DNA of 64,000 nucleotides, from the NCBI RefSeq assembly GCF_016908515.1, contig NZ_JAFBEA010000001.1:62001-126000 (forward strand). Reading direction: 5' to 3'. Shown one piece after another: positions 47,356 through 57,676 of the stretch (its first letter is position 1; each line of letters opens with the position of its first letter). Position numbers and translations under genes: made by a program. Under the pieces are notes generated by a model. That model was not told where the DNA came from. It was given only the letters and a program-made list of their open reading frames with translations, and made no database searches. The stretch is from Virgibacillus halotolerans. GTDB taxonomy: Bacteria > Bacillota > Bacilli > Bacillales > Amphibacillaceae.

Positions 47356-47384
47356 TTGCAACTGACAAGTAATTTCTCTATAAT
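47356..47384 (+). promoter_or_regulatory. Sigma-A promoter of pheST
   Basis: TTGCAA and TATAAT are separated by 17 bases, just after ysgA and ahead of the T-box leader. Confidence 0.7.
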
Positions 47385-47429
47385 ATATGTATTATTGGTA
47401 AACTTGTTTTTTTGCCAAGCTTATACTTT

Positions 47430-47720
47430 CTTATCAGTGTAAAATGCTTTGAAAGAGCCTAATAGCATTTATGAGCGGAAAAGGGAAGGAATGTCCTAGA
47501 CTGAAAGCATTCCCGCCGTATGCAATGTTATTGTTTCACTCTGGAGCAGACACTCGGACCTTTTGAAATAACAAAAGTAAAGGTGTTTCCGGATAACATC
47601 CGTTACCATGTTCTTAAGTTGGATACAGACACAAGGTTATTTGGCCTAGATGATTTGTATCAACAAGGGTGGTACCGCGAATAATAGCCTCGTCCCTTTA
47701 CGGGATAGGGGCTTTTTATA
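47430..47720 (+). ncRNA. T-box leader of pheST
   Basis: AGGGTGGTACCGCG at 47666-47679 is a consensus T-box. The terminator follows: GCC-CGTCCCTTTACGGGATAGGGGC and TTTTTA (47686-47717). TTC at 47535-47537, followed by A, is one candidate phenylalanine specifier; stem I was not folded, so this is tentative. The leader fills the 396-base spacer before pheS. Confidence 0.9.
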
Positions 47721-47749
47721 TTGCAAATTTTAAGGAGGCATGAAGGTAA

Positions 47750-48784
47750 ATGAAAGAGCAATTAAGTGCGTTAGAAACAGAAGCATTGGAAAAGATAGCG
47801 CAAGTAGAAGATACAAAAGCGCTGCAGGAAATACGTGTAGCCTATTTAGGAAAGAAAGGTTCACTTACCGCGATTTTAAGAGGAATGGGAAAGCTATCCA
47901 AGGAAGAACGACCTGTTGTTGGTGAAATGGCTAACCATGTGAGGGAATCGATCACAGCAGCACTCGATGAAAAGGGTGAAAAGCTAGAGTGGATTGCCTT
48001 GGAAAAACAACTGGAAACGGAAGCAATTGATGTTTCATTGCCAGGGCGACCGGTAAAGGTAGGCGGTCCCCATTTATTAACAAGTATCATTGAAGAAATT
48101 GAAGATTTATTTATTGGTATGGGCTATGAAGTAAGAGAGGGCCCGGAAGTGGAAACAGACTATTTTAATTTTGAAGCATTGAATCTACCAAAGAATCATC
48201 CAGCAAGAGATATGCAGGATACCTTTTACATTACGAATGAATTATTGATGAGGACTCATACATCGCCAGTACAGGCAAGAACGATGCGTGCGAATGACGG
48301 TAGTAAACCAGTGAAAATGATTTGCCCTGGGAAAGTATACCGTCGTGATTCCGATGATGCGACACATTCCCATCAATTTACGCAAATTGAAGGGTTATAT
48401 GTGGATAAAAACGTTCGGATGAGTGACCTGAAAGGCACACTAGATGCTTTTGCCAAGAAAATGTTTGGCAAAGACCGCGAAATTCGGTTGCGTCCAAGCT
48501 TCTTCCCGTTCACAGAACCATCGGTAGAAATGGATATTTCATGTAAGGTTTGTCAGGGGAAAGGGTGTTCAGTTTGTAAACAAACCGGTTGGATTGAAAT
48601 TTTAGGCGGTGGCATGGTTCATCCGAAAGTATTGTCTATGGCAGGATATGATCCGGAAGTGTACACAGGATTTGCGTTTGGTATGGGACCGGACCGAATT
48701 GCCATGTTGAAATATGGTGTGAATGATATACGTCAGTTTTACACAAATGACGCTCGATTCTTAAAACAATACCATCAAGTATAA
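47750..48784 (+). CDS. pheS: Phenylalanyl-tRNA synthetase alpha subunit
   Basis: A 344-residue class II alpha chain. An N-terminal coiled coil (about 1-85) is followed by the catalytic domain with [21 protein letters not shown]-like motif 1 region (PHLLTSI), [24 protein letters not shown], motif 2 ([20 protein letters not shown]), motif 3 ([17 protein letters not shown]) and a cysteine pair insert ([17 protein letters not shown]) typical of bacterial PheS. It charges tRNA-Phe with PheT as a heterotetramer. AAGGAGG precedes the ATG. Confidence 0.97.
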   Translation: MKEQLSALETEALEKIAQVEDTKALQEIRVAYLGKKGSLTAILRGMGKLSKEERPVVGEMANHVRESITAALDEKGEKLEWIALEKQLETEAIDVSLPGRPVKVGGPHLLTSIIEEIEDLFIGMGYEVREGPEVETDYFNFEALNLPKNHPARDMQDTFYITNELLMRTHTSPVQARTMRANDGSKPVKMICPGKVYRRDSDDATHSHQFTQIEGLYVDKNVRMSDLKGTLDAFAKKMFGKDREIRLRPSFFPFTEPSVEMDISCKVCQGKGCSVCKQTGWIEILGGGMVHPKVLSMAGYDPEVYTGFAFGMGPDRIAMLKYGVNDIRQFYTNDARFLKQYHQV

Positions 48785-48798
48785 GGAGGGATTTTACG

Positions 48799-51225
48799 TT
48801 GTTAGTTTCATTAAACTGGTTACGCAATTATGTTGATTTAGGAACAAATCCCCCGGAGGAGCTTGCAGAAAAAATAACGAAATCCGGGATTGAAGTGGAC
48901 GGCATTGAATATATAGCTGAGAAAAGTACAGGGGTTGTTGTTGGGCATGTAGATGTGTGTGAAAAACATCCGAATGCCGATAAGTTAAATCTTTGTCAGG
49001 TGGATACGGGCGAAGAAAAGTTGCAAATTATTTGTGGGGCACCAAACATCGCCGAAGGACAAAAAGTAGCAGTCGCTAAACCTGGTGCGGTACTGCCAGG
49101 TGATTTTAAAATTAAGAAAGTAAAACTGCGCGGCATCGAATCAAATGGTATGATTTGTTCGCTACAGGAACTGGGTATTGATGAAAAATACGTACCAAAG
49201 GATACTGCAGAAGGGATCTTTGTTTTTCCTGATGATGTAACCATTGGCGACAATGTAGCGGATTTACTCAACTTAAATGATGCGGTATTGGAATTTGATT
49301 TAACACCGAACCGTGCCGATGCCTTAAGCATGTTGGGAGTGGCATACGAAACTGCTGCCATTTTAGATGAAGCAATCGAATTTCCGGACGAAACAGTACG
49401 GACCGAAAATGAGGCGGCAGCAGATTATATTGCTGTCAACGTGGAAGCGCCTGATCTCAATCCATATTATGGTGCGTTTGTGATTAAGGACATTAAAATT
49501 AAACCATCGCCGCTATGGATGAGAAATTATTTAATGGCAGCGGGAATCCGTCCGATCAATAATGTCGTTGATATTACGAACTATGTATTGATTGAATATG
49601 GGCAACCATTACATGCATTTGATTATGAGTGTTTCGCATCAGATAAAATCGTGGTTCGCCGTGCTAAAAACGGCGAAAAAATGATTACGCTTGATGATCA
49701 GGAAAGAACGTTATCGGAAAAAAATCTGGTGATTACAAATGGTAAGGAACCCGTTGCCTTAGCAGGTGTCATGGGTGGAGCAAATACGGAAGTGCATGAA
49801 GGGACAACGACCGTTTTGCTGGAAGCGGCTATATTTGATGCCGTATCTGTTAGGAAAACCGTAAAGGAAACAGGACTACGTAGTGAATCAAGTACTAGGT
49901 TTGAAAAAGGTGTTGACCCGAATCGGGTTCACAAAGCTGGTCTACGTGCATGTCACTTATTACAACAATATGCAGATGGTAAAGTACTAGCAGGAACTGT
50001 TTCGTTTGATGAATTAGACCGTTCTGAAAAAACTGTTGAAATGGAAACGGCAGAAATTAATAAACGTCTAGGGACATCGATTGCTTCAGAAGAAATCGCA
50101 CAGATTTTAAGAAAGCTTCGTTTTGAATTTGAACAGGATAAAACAAACTTTATTGTACATGTGCCTACACGACGTGGTGATATTACGATTTTTGAAGATA
50201 TGCTGGAAGAGGTTGCCAGGATTTATGGCTATGATCACTTGCCATACACGTTGCCTGTTGGCTCTTCACAATCTGGTGGACTTACAGAACAACAACAGTT
50301 AAAACGCGATATAGAAGCATATTTGCAAGGTGCAGGATTAATGGAAACCATCACCTATTCCTTAACAAAGGATGACTTGGTTCGTAAACTGGTTAGTCCG
50401 GAATTAAGTGATCAAACATTAGTGCCAGTACAACTGTCAATGCCAATGAGTGAGGATCATAAATATTTGCGGTTAAGTATTTTACCGGAATTACTGCAGT
50501 CATTGACATATAATCAAAAAAGAAACCAATATGATCTAGCCTATTATGAACTTGGAAGTATATTTATTTCTGACGAGGATACTTTGACGAAACAGCCGAC
50601 CGAACAGCGTCGACTTGCAGGTGCACTAACAGGGAATTGGCTCGAGCATCCATGGCAGCAGGAAAAGAAAGCAGTTGATTTCTATCTTGTGAAAGGAATT
50701 GTCGAAGGACTGTTTGCACATGTGCAAATTCCAGTTACATTTGAACAGGCAAAACTTCCGGACATGCATCCAGGCAGGGGCGCAACAATAAAAATTGCTG
50801 ATAAAGTTGTTGGATTTATGGGGCAAATTCATCCGCAGTTGCAGAAAATAATGGACTTAAAAGAAACGTATGTATTTGATATCAATATGGAGCAGGTATT
50901 CGCAGCATATTCGAATGTTCCCAGCTACCACGAAGTTCCAAAATATCCATCCATCGCCAGAGATATTGCGTTTATTCTTGCTAAAGACGTAGTCGCTGGT
51001 GATGTGAAAGCAACAATTGAACAAAGTGGTGCACCACTGGTAAAAGATGTAAAGATTTTTGATTTATATCAAGGTGATAATTTACCGGAAGGCAAGAAAT
51101 CTGTTGCCTATAGCCTGTTATATCAGCACCCGGAAAAGACATTGACGGACGAAGAAATCGAAGCATCGTACCAGGAAATCATCGAAACAATCAACAAAGC
51201 ATTTAACGCATATGTACGATCATAG
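48799..51225 (+). CDS. pheT: Phenylalanyl-tRNA synthetase beta subunit (TTG start)
   Basis: An 808-residue beta chain. A tRNA-binding OB domain (about 40-150, VVGHVDVCEKHPNADKLNLCQVD) is followed by the B3/B4 editing domain, the B5 domain, a core class II-like fold and the C-terminal FDX-ACB anticodon domain (about 715-808, VPKYPSIARDIAFIL ... FDLYQGDNLPEGKKS). TTG at 48799 follows AAGGAGGG and starts (M)LVSLNWLRNYVDLG, the family N-terminus. It lies 14 bases after pheS and ends before a perfect terminator. Confidence 0.97.
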   Translation: MLVSLNWLRNYVDLGTNPPEELAEKITKSGIEVDGIEYIAEKSTGVVVGHVDVCEKHPNADKLNLCQVDTGEEKLQIICGAPNIAEGQKVAVAKPGAVLPGDFKIKKVKLRGIESNGMICSLQELGIDEKYVPKDTAEGIFVFPDDVTIGDNVADLLNLNDAVLEFDLTPNRADALSMLGVAYETAAILDEAIEFPDETVRTENEAAADYIAVNVEAPDLNPYYGAFVIKDIKIKPSPLWMRNYLMAAGIRPINNVVDITNYVLIEYGQPLHAFDYECFASDKIVVRRAKNGEKMITLDDQERTLSEKNLVITNGKEPVALAGVMGGANTEVHEGTTTVLLEAAIFDAVSVRKTVKETGLRSESSTRFEKGVDPNRVHKAGLRACHLLQQYADGKVLAGTVSFDELDRSEKTVEMETAEINKRLGTSIASEEIAQILRKLRFEFEQDKTNFIVHVPTRRGDITIFEDMLEEVARIYGYDHLPYTLPVGSSQSGGLTEQQQLKRDIEAYLQGAGLMETITYSLTKDDLVRKLVSPELSDQTLVPVQLSMPMSEDHKYLRLSILPELLQSLTYNQKRNQYDLAYYELGSIFISDEDTLTKQPTEQRRLAGALTGNWLEHPWQQEKKAVDFYLVKGIVEGLFAHVQIPVTFEQAKLPDMHPGRGATIKIADKVVGFMGQIHPQLQKIMDLKETYVFDINMEQVFAAYSNVPSYHEVPKYPSIARDIAFILAKDVVAGDVKATIEQSGAPLVKDVKIFDLYQGDNLPEGKKSVAYSLLYQHPEKTLTDEEIEASYQEIIETINKAFNAYVRS

Positions 51226-51226
51226 T

Positions 51227-51266
51227 AAAAAAACGGCAAACTACACATGTAGTTTGCCGTTTTTTA
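51227..51266. terminator. Terminator between pheT and rnhC
   Basis: AAAAACGGCAAACTACA and TGTAGTTTGCCGTTTTT form a perfect 17-bp stem around CATG, with A and T tracts on both sides. Confidence 0.93.
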
Positions 51267-51337
51267 TTGCTATGGCATGAATTGTGCAGTGACGAAATGT
51301 GGATCGCCAACTAAATCAGCAATCGAAGCACGCCATT

Positions 51338-52276
51338 TTACAAATATGCCTGCGCTTTTTTTGTGTTAGCAAAATGTGTTTTTGCGCACTTGTTTAAATA
51401 GGCTTCTCCCTTTTCATTTATCACTTTTGCGATAGCCTGATCCACTTTTTTCGATGCACCTTTAGGTAACAGGATGCCCGCTTCTTTTGACAGACGATCC
51501 ATCTCATTGACAAAGCTGGTTCTGGCAATGATAGATCCTGCTGCAACAGCGATAGAGTGGCTTTCCGCTTTTGTCATAAAAAAAGTATTATTTGCAAGCT
51601 TTTCCTGTTCAGAAGCAATATGTCTTTGGTAAATAGCGGGCTCACAAAACTGGTCAATTAGTATGCCATCCAACGGGGCATCATCGATTTTTCCCAATAG
51701 ATTGTTGATAGCATGGTGATGCAACATGGCTTTCATTTTCCCCTGGGACCACCCTTGTTTTTGTAGCCGATTATATTTTTCATTATGTAATATAAGCAAT
51801 GAATAAGGAATTTTTAATTTGATAATTTCTTTAGATAGCTTTTCAATAACTGGATCTGTCAGGTTTTTAGAGTCTGTTACACCAATACTTTTCAATGTTT
51901 CGATTTGATGGGATGGTACATATGCACACGCAACGGTAATTGGTCCGAAATAGTCTCCTGTCCCGGCTTCGTCCGACCCGATATGGTTGGACGCAAATAA
52001 TGATTGGGGTGGCGTGAATTTCGTTGTCGCCTTTTTAACCTGCTTCGTCTTACCACTTGCGGCTTTCGCAGTTGCATTAAAGGTCCATTTTCCTGCTTCC
52101 ACTTCTGGTGATGCGCCTTGAAAGAGCACTTTTCCCGATTTGTATGCAGTAATCACTGCGTTTGTGTTTTTGGCACGAAAGATAGCTCCTTGTGGTGTTG
52201 ACATTAAAGCACCGACATAATGCTGCTGCATTTGATTGATTGTTTCCATTGGTAATACATGAACTTGTTGTGGCAT
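51338..52276 (-). CDS. rnhC: Ribonuclease HIII
   Basis: A 312-residue RNase H of the HIII type, cutting RNA in RNA-DNA hybrids. The N-terminal TBP-like substrate-binding domain (about 1-85) is the mark of RNase HIII; the catalytic domain starts at SDEAGTGDYFGPITVAC, with the acidic DEAGTGD motif, then GVTDSKNLTDP and IDQFCEP. It is the only minus-strand gene of this stretch, convergent with pheT and divergent from zapA, as in B. subtilis. A coding start at 52276 is natural for the family (MPQQVHVLP). Confidence 0.96.
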   Translation of the reverse strand: MPQQVHVLPMETINQMQQHYVGALMSTPQGAIFRAKNTNAVITAYKSGKVLFQGASPEVEAGKWTFNATAKAASGKTKQVKKATTKFTPPQSLFASNHIGSDEAGTGDYFGPITVACAYVPSHQIETLKSIGVTDSKNLTDPVIEKLSKEIIKLKIPYSLLILHNEKYNRLQKQGWSQGKMKAMLHHHAINNLLGKIDDAPLDGILIDQFCEPAIYQRHIASEQEKLANNTFFMTKAESHSIAVAAGSIIARTSFVNEMDRLSKEAGILLPKGASKKVDQAIAKVINEKGEAYLNKCAKTHFANTKKAQAYL

Positions 52277-52395
52277 ATTGATCTCTCCATTCGTATATTG
52301 ACTATAGCAAAATCTAATCGATATTGAAATACTTCTTTTTAAAAGCCTTTCATGTTAATATGAAGTGTACTATTTTCTCAGTAGGAGGGAATTCC

Positions 52396-52656
52396 GTGAC
52401 AGAAAACAACAAGAAACGAATAACCGTAGATATACAAAATACATCCTATACCATTGTGGGAACAGAGTCAGCTAGTCATGTTCGCTTAGTAGCAAGCTTG
52501 GTGGATCAGAAAATGAAAGAAATAAAAGAAATGAATCAGCATTTAGATACGAAAATGCTAGCTGTGCTGACTGCAGTCAATACGATGAATGATTATTTAA
52601 AACTAAAAGAAGACTACGCTTCGTTGTTGGGAACTTTAAAAGAGAAAGAGGATTAA
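52396..52656 (+). CDS. zapA: Cell division protein ZapA (GTG start)
   Basis: An 86-residue FtsZ-associated protein that bundles FtsZ filaments. NNKKRITVDIQNTSYTIVGTES is the N-terminal beta part and the rest is a dimer-forming helix (VRLVASLVDQKMKEIKEMNQHL). GTG at 52396 follows GTAGGAGGGA and gives the B. subtilis length; the extra 24 residues to 52324 lack a ribosome site. The CvpA-family gene follows six bases later. Confidence 0.94.
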   Translation: MTENNKKRITVDIQNTSYTIVGTESASHVRLVASLVDQKMKEIKEMNQHLDTKMLAVLTAVNTMNDYLKLKEDYASLLGTLKEKED

Positions 52657-52662
52657 TCAACT

Positions 52663-53211
52663 ATGTTTGATTTTATTATAATTATATTGTTAATTTTTGG
52701 TGTGTTGATCGGATTAAAAAGAGGATTTATTTTACAGCTTTTTCATCTGGTTGGATTTATTATTGCCTTTGTTGTGGCGGTTAAATATTATGATGTTGTG
52801 GCAGAAAGGCTGGCATTATGGATTCCATATCCAGAACTGTCAAGTGATAATGCGTGGGCGAACTTCTTACAGTACTTACCATTAGAAAATGGCTTTTATA
52901 ATGCAGTTGCATTTGCGATTATCTTTTTTGCAGTGAAGATTATTTTACACATTATTGCCTCCATGCTCGATTTTGTCGCATCATTGCCTGTGTTGCATAC
53001 GATGAATAAGCTTCTTGGTGCCATCTTTGGATTCCTGGAAATCTACCTTATTCTTTTTATTATCTTGTACATTTTGGCATTGACCCCTATCGGAGGCATC
53101 CAAACCTGGATGAATAACTCATCTATCGCATTTTTCATTATCGAAAATACACCATATCTATCGGAAAAAGTGAAAGATTTATGGTTTACAAGTATGGACA
53201 ACATCATGTAA
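52663..53211 (+). CDS. yshB: CvpA family membrane protein YshB
   Basis: A 182-residue membrane protein with four helices: FDFIIIILLIFGVLIGLKRGF, LVGFIIAFVVAVKYY, FAIIFFAVKIILHIIASML and ILFIILYILALTPIG. GLKRGFILQLFHLVGFI and the central LLGAIFGFLEIYL carry the CvpA family pattern. The family was named for a colicin V production factor in E. coli; in Firmicutes the role is not settled. It is cotranscribed with zapA. Confidence 0.9.
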   Translation: MFDFIIIILLIFGVLIGLKRGFILQLFHLVGFIIAFVVAVKYYDVVAERLALWIPYPELSSDNAWANFLQYLPLENGFYNAVAFAIIFFAVKIILHIIASMLDFVASLPVLHTMNKLLGAIFGFLEIYLILFIILYILALTPIGGIQTWMNNSSIAFFIIENTPYLSEKVKDLWFTSMDNIM

Positions 53212-53229
53212 AAAAGCATTCCATTGGAT

Positions 53230-53313
53230 GTAAAGAGACTGGTTCATCTTAATAGAGATACATTTGTATGTCATGTACAATAGTGTTATCTAGAGATAAT
53301 CAGTCTCTTTTAC
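53230..53313 (+). terminator. Long stem-loop between yshB and polX
   Basis: GTAAAGAGACTGGTT pairs with AATCAGTCTCTTTTAC; the 55-base loop can itself fold (AGATA ... TTATCT, TACAT ... ATGTA). It is probably the zapA-yshB terminator, though the T-tract is short. Confidence 0.6.
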
Positions 53314-53349
53314 ACGTAAAAACAAGCGGACGAAAAGGATGAAAAATAA

Positions 53350-55068
53350 ATGAACATAAATAAAAAAGATATAATCAATTTACTTGAAAAAATTGCTATT
53401 TACTTAGAACTTAAGGGAGAAAACCCTTTTAAAATTTCCGCATACAGAAAAGCAGCACAGGCACTGGAACGGGACAATCGTTCGCTAGCAGATATCGACG
53501 ACTTTACAAAAATAAAAGGAATTGGTAAAGGGACGAACACCGTAATGATAGAGTATCTAGAAAAAGGAACGTCAGACACATTGGAGGAGTTGCAGGAGGA
53601 GGTTCCAGCAGGGCTGATCCCTTTACTGCAATTACCCGGCTTAGGTGGTAAAAAGTTAGCAAAACTATATAAGGAACTTGATGTCACAGATGCTGAATCC
53701 CTACAAGTAGCATGTGAATCGGGACAGGTAGAAAATCTGGAAGGATTCGGTAAAAAAACGGCGAAAAAGATTCTTTTGGCAATTGAGGAGTCAGGTAAAC
53801 GTCCAGAGCGTTTGCCAATTGCGATGATGCTTCCGATTGCAGAAAAACTGGAAGCATACTTAAGCAAAATAGATGCAGTGGATAACTTTTCACTTGCAGG
53901 CAGTTTACGAAGGATGCGCGAAACCGTTAAAGATATTGATTTTATTATTGCGACTGCTGAACCGGAGAAAGTTCGCGATGCACTCCTAGAAATTGAAAAT
54001 ATAAAAGAAGTAATCGCTAAAGGAGATACAAAAATTTCCATCACGCTGGATGAGGTTTACGATATTAATGTAGACTTTCGTTTAGTAACGAACGCGGAAT
54101 TTGCTTCTACGCTACATCATTTTACAGGATCAAAGGATCACAATGTGGCGATGCGGCAGCTTGCAAAATCACGTAGTGAAAAAATAAATGAATATGGCAT
54201 TGAAGTGGAAGAAACAGGGGAAACTTTAACGTTTTCAACAGAACAAGCATTTTTTAAGCATTTTGGATTGCAGTATATTCCACCAGAAGTTAGGGAAAAT
54301 ACAGGAGAAGTGGAATCATTTCATGAAGATGTGCCCCTCATACAACTGGATGATATTCAGGGTGACTTGCACATGCATACCACTTGGAGTGATGGTGGAC
54401 AATCTTTGGAAGAAATGGCAGAACGTGTACGTGCAAAGGGTTATAAGTTCATGGCGGTTACAGACCACTCCAAATTTTTACGTATTGCCAATGGGCTGAA
54501 TGAGACCAGATTAAGAAAACAACGGGAAGAGATTAAGAGATTGAATGATAAATATAATGATCTTTATATCTTTGCCGGTGTTGAGATGGATATTCTACCA
54601 GATGGAACACTGGACTTCTCGGACCAATTTCTAAGTGAAATGGATTTTGTAATTGCTGCGATTCACTCCAGTTTTAATCAAACAGAGGATGAAATAATGA
54701 ATCGATTATATACAGCTTTGGAGAATCCTTATGTCTCATTGATTGCCCACCCAACCGGAAGATTGATTGGAAAAAGAGCGGGTTACAACGTAAATATGGA
54801 AAAATTAATCGAGAAAGCCAAAGAGACCAATACTGCGTTAGAAATCAATGCCAATCCAAACCGTTTGGATTTATCTGCTGAATGGGTTCGCAGGGCACAG
54901 AAAAGCGGTGTAACGCTGGCGATCAATACAGATGCACATAACTATCAAATGCTGGAACATATGGCATATGGCGTTTCAGTAGCAAGAAAAGGCTGGATTG
55001 AAAAGGAAACAGTTATGAATACATGGTCGAAAGCGAAACTGATCGAATACTTCAATCGAAATAAATAA
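53350..55068 (+). CDS. polX: DNA polymerase X with PHP domain
   Basis: A 572-residue bifunctional enzyme. The N-terminal family X polymerase (about 1-310) has helix-hairpin-helix motifs (IKGIGKGTNTVM, LPGLGGKKLAKLY, LEGFGKKTAKKI) and catalytic aspartates in GSLRRMRETVKDIDFII near residue 193. The C-terminal PHP domain (about 335-570) has DLHMHTTWSDG, VTDHSKFLRI, GVEMDI, AAIHSSF, IAHPTGRL and INTDAHNY, giving 3'-5' exonuclease and AP endonuclease activities in B. subtilis. It fills gaps in repair. It precedes mutS2 closely. Confidence 0.96.
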   Translation: MNINKKDIINLLEKIAIYLELKGENPFKISAYRKAAQALERDNRSLADIDDFTKIKGIGKGTNTVMIEYLEKGTSDTLEELQEEVPAGLIPLLQLPGLGGKKLAKLYKELDVTDAESLQVACESGQVENLEGFGKKTAKKILLAIEESGKRPERLPIAMMLPIAEKLEAYLSKIDAVDNFSLAGSLRRMRETVKDIDFIIATAEPEKVRDALLEIENIKEVIAKGDTKISITLDEVYDINVDFRLVTNAEFASTLHHFTGSKDHNVAMRQLAKSRSEKINEYGIEVEETGETLTFSTEQAFFKHFGLQYIPPEVRENTGEVESFHEDVPLIQLDDIQGDLHMHTTWSDGGQSLEEMAERVRAKGYKFMAVTDHSKFLRIANGLNETRLRKQREEIKRLNDKYNDLYIFAGVEMDILPDGTLDFSDQFLSEMDFVIAAIHSSFNQTEDEIMNRLYTALENPYVSLIAHPTGRLIGKRAGYNVNMEKLIEKAKETNTALEINANPNRLDLSAEWVRRAQKSGVTLAINTDAHNYQMLEHMAYGVSVARKGWIEKETVMNTWSKAKLIEYFNRNK

Positions 55069-55097
55069 GAACTGGAATGATAAAGGAGTAATGAAGG

Positions 55098-57440
55098 ATG
55101 AATGAACGAATTCTCCGTGTACTTGAGTTTAATAAGATAATAGAACAATTAAAAGAGAATGCAGCAACCTCATTGGGACAAGATGCTGCCGCACATGTTA
55201 AGCCTGCAACAGACTTTGATCGTGTGCTTGAAATGCATGAAGAAACAGATGAAGCGGCGCAAATTGTTCGTTTAAATGAAGCGATTCCGTTAGGTGGGGT
55301 TGTTGATATACGCGCAAATTTAAAACGAAGTGTCATCGGAAGTATGCTCACGACAACAGAGTGTCTTGATGTGGCAAATACGATCTATGGTGGACGTCGG
55401 GTAAAGGATTTCATCGAAAAATTAGAAATGGATCTGCCGATTTTAAAAGCACAAGTCGAACAAATTGTGCCCTTAAGGGAATTGGAGCAGGAAATTAAAA
55501 ACTGTATTGATGATCATGGTCGTGTGATGGATAGTGCCTCACAAAAGCTTCGGGGCCTGCGTTCATCGATCCGTACATTTGAAAGCCGAGTACGGGACAA
55601 GCTCGACAATTATACGAAAACAAATAGTAACATGTTATCTGATGCCATTGTCACGATCCGTAATGACCGTTATGTATTACCGGTTAAACAAGAATACCGT
55701 GGATCTATTGGTGGTATCGTTCATGACCAGTCAGCATCCGGACAAACTTTATTCATGGAGCCAAAAGCTGTCGTTGATCTGAACAACCAATTACAGGAAG
55801 CGACCATTAAAGAAAAACAGGAAATCGAACGAATTTTACAGGCGTTAACGGTGCAAATCGCTTCGCAGGAAACTTATTTACAAGAAAACGTATCCGTACT
55901 AGCTTCCATCGATTTTATCTTTTCCCGGGCAAAATTGGGAAATAAAATGAAGGCAGCAAAACCCAAAATGAACAATCGGGGAATTATTAAAATGCAGCAG
56001 GCCAGACACCCGCTCATACCAGTAGACGAGGTGGTAGCCAATGATGTTGAAATTGGAGAAAGCTATACATCGATCGTTATCACCGGTCCGAATACCGGGG
56101 GGAAAACAGTAACATTGAAAATGGTTGGATTATGTACCTTGATGGCGCAATCTGGTTTACAAATCCCAGCATTGGACGGCTGTGAACTCGCGGTATTTAA
56201 CGATGTGTTTGCAGATATTGGTGACGAACAATCGATTGAGCAGAACTTAAGTACTTTTTCCTCTCATATGACAAATATCGTTAATATCATCGAGGATGTC
56301 GATGATCAATCACTCGTGCTGTTGGATGAACTTGGTTCCGGGACAGACCCGCAGGAGGGCGCTGCCTTGGCAATGGCGTTGTTGGATGAAGTCATATCGA
56401 GAGATGCACGTGTCATTGCGACAACCCACTATCCGGAATTAAAGGCATATGGCTACAATCGGGAACAGGTTGTTAATGCCTCCGTTGAATTTGATGTCGA
56501 AACACTACAACCTACTTACCGTTTGCTGCTAGGCGTGCCAGGCAGAAGTAATGCATTTGAGATTTCGAAGCGGTTAGGGCTAAATGATACGATTATTGAT
56601 CGTGCAAAAGGACTTATAGGTGTGGATTCAAAAGGCGTTGACAATATGATCGCTTCCCTTGAGAAGGCACAACTAGGTGCGGAACATGACTATCAGCAGG
56701 CACATGACACGCTACTCGATAGTGAGAAGCTAAAGGAACAACTGGAAAAGGAATGGCACAACTTTGAGGGGCAACGGGAAGCATTATTTAAGAAAGCGGA
56801 AGAAAAGGCGGAAAAAGCTTTAACCAACGCACGTGAAGAAGCGGAATTAATTGTCGATGAAATTCGCAAAATGAAGACCAACGCAGGGTTGAAAGAGCAT
56901 GAATGGATCGAAGCGAAAAAAATGCTTGAAGAAGCACAGCCGAATTTGTCCAAGAAACAACAAGATAAGGTTAAAAAACCTTCTCCCTCCAATACAGAGC
57001 TCTATCCAGGAGATGAAATCAACCTGTTAACGATCAATCAAAAAGGTACGGTTCTAGAGAAAATTGATAAAAATGAATACCTTGTACAGGTCGGCATTAT
57101 GAAGGTGAAAGTGAAACGCAAGGATCTCCAATTCATTGGAAAACAAAAACAAGTGGTGGAAAGACCACTGGCGACAGTTAAAGGATCCAGTTATCATGTA
57201 AGTACGGAATTGGATTTACGGGGAGAACGCTATGAAGATGCTTTACTTAAATTGGAAAAATATGTAGACGACGCATTGTTGGCAGGCTATCCTAAAGTTT
57301 CGATTATCCACGGCAAGGGCACAGGTGCACTTCGAAAAGGTGTGCAGGAATTTGTTAAGAAGCATCCTGGCATTGCTTCCGCCAGACAAGGAACAATGGG
57401 AGAGGGCGGTAGCGGCGTTACGGTCATTGCATTCGCTTAA
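55098..57440 (+). CDS. mutS2: MutS2 ATPase with Smr nuclease domain
   Basis: A 780-residue MutS-like protein without the mismatch-recognition domains. The ATPase has Walker [11 protein letters not shown] near residue 330, Walker [20 protein letters not shown], and [13 protein letters not shown] coiled coil (about 515-635) and a KOW-like region follow, then a C-terminal Smr domain (about 705-780, [29 protein letters not shown]). In B. subtilis MutS2 rescues collided ribosomes by splitting them, and earlier work linked it to recombination. AAAGGAGTAATG precedes the start. Confidence 0.96.
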   Translation: MNERILRVLEFNKIIEQLKENAATSLGQDAAAHVKPATDFDRVLEMHEETDEAAQIVRLNEAIPLGGVVDIRANLKRSVIGSMLTTTECLDVANTIYGGRRVKDFIEKLEMDLPILKAQVEQIVPLRELEQEIKNCIDDHGRVMDSASQKLRGLRSSIRTFESRVRDKLDNYTKTNSNMLSDAIVTIRNDRYVLPVKQEYRGSIGGIVHDQSASGQTLFMEPKAVVDLNNQLQEATIKEKQEIERILQALTVQIASQETYLQENVSVLASIDFIFSRAKLGNKMKAAKPKMNNRGIIKMQQARHPLIPVDEVVANDVEIGESYTSIVITGPNTGGKTVTLKMVGLCTLMAQSGLQIPALDGCELAVFNDVFADIGDEQSIEQNLSTFSSHMTNIVNIIEDVDDQSLVLLDELGSGTDPQEGAALAMALLDEVISRDARVIATTHYPELKAYGYNREQVVNASVEFDVETLQPTYRLLLGVPGRSNAFEISKRLGLNDTIIDRAKGLIGVDSKGVDNMIASLEKAQLGAEHDYQQAHDTLLDSEKLKEQLEKEWHNFEGQREALFKKAEEKAEKALTNAREEAELIVDEIRKMKTNAGLKEHEWIEAKKMLEEAQPNLSKKQQDKVKKPSPSNTELYPGDEINLLTINQKGTVLEKIDKNEYLVQVGIMKVKVKRKDLQFIGKQKQVVERPLATVKGSSYHVSTELDLRGERYEDALLKLEKYVDDALLAGYPKVSIIHGKGTGALRKGVQEFVKKHPGIASARQGTMGEGGSGVTVIAFA

Positions 57441-57497
57441 ATGAAATACAGCCAACCATCCGTTGTCAGCACAAGTATGATATGAGGAGAGAGTAGC

Positions 57498-57572
57498 GTG
57501 GAAACATTGATTAAAGTGTGCTTTGTTGTAGCAGCTATTTTTATCATTGTCGGAGCTGTTTATTTAATTTGA
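57498..57572 (+). CDS. 24-residue single-pass membrane peptide
   Basis: GTG 57498 to TGA 57572 encodes METLIKVCFVVAAIFIIVGA followed by VYLI. One lysine sits before a hydrophobic stretch of about 18 residues, so it is a likely membrane peptide. GAGGAGAG at 57484-57491 is a strong ribosome site six bases away. It lies 57 bases after mutS2 and before a terminator, so it could share the transcript. I do not recognise it. An equally short hydrophobic frame could arise by chance in AT-rich DNA, but the ribosome site argues against that. Confidence 0.6.
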   Translation: METLIKVCFVVAAIFIIVGAVYLI

Positions 57573-57633
57573 TAATCATAGAAACTAGAGGTTTGAGGCA
57601 TTCATTTTATAGATAAAGCATATAGTTATAAAG

Positions 57634-57676
57634 ACTTTGAATACGCCGGTGAAAAGGATGTATTCAAAGTTTTTTA
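57634..57676 (+). terminator. Terminator after mutS2 and small peptide
   Basis: ACTTTGAATAC and GTATTCAAAGT form a perfect 11-bp stem around a 15-base loop, followed by TTTTTT. Confidence 0.88.

Noticed and set aside
53400-54044. 214-residue minus-strand frame inside polX
   Set aside because: It is antisense to a clear polX coding region and is serine-rich as expected for a shadow.
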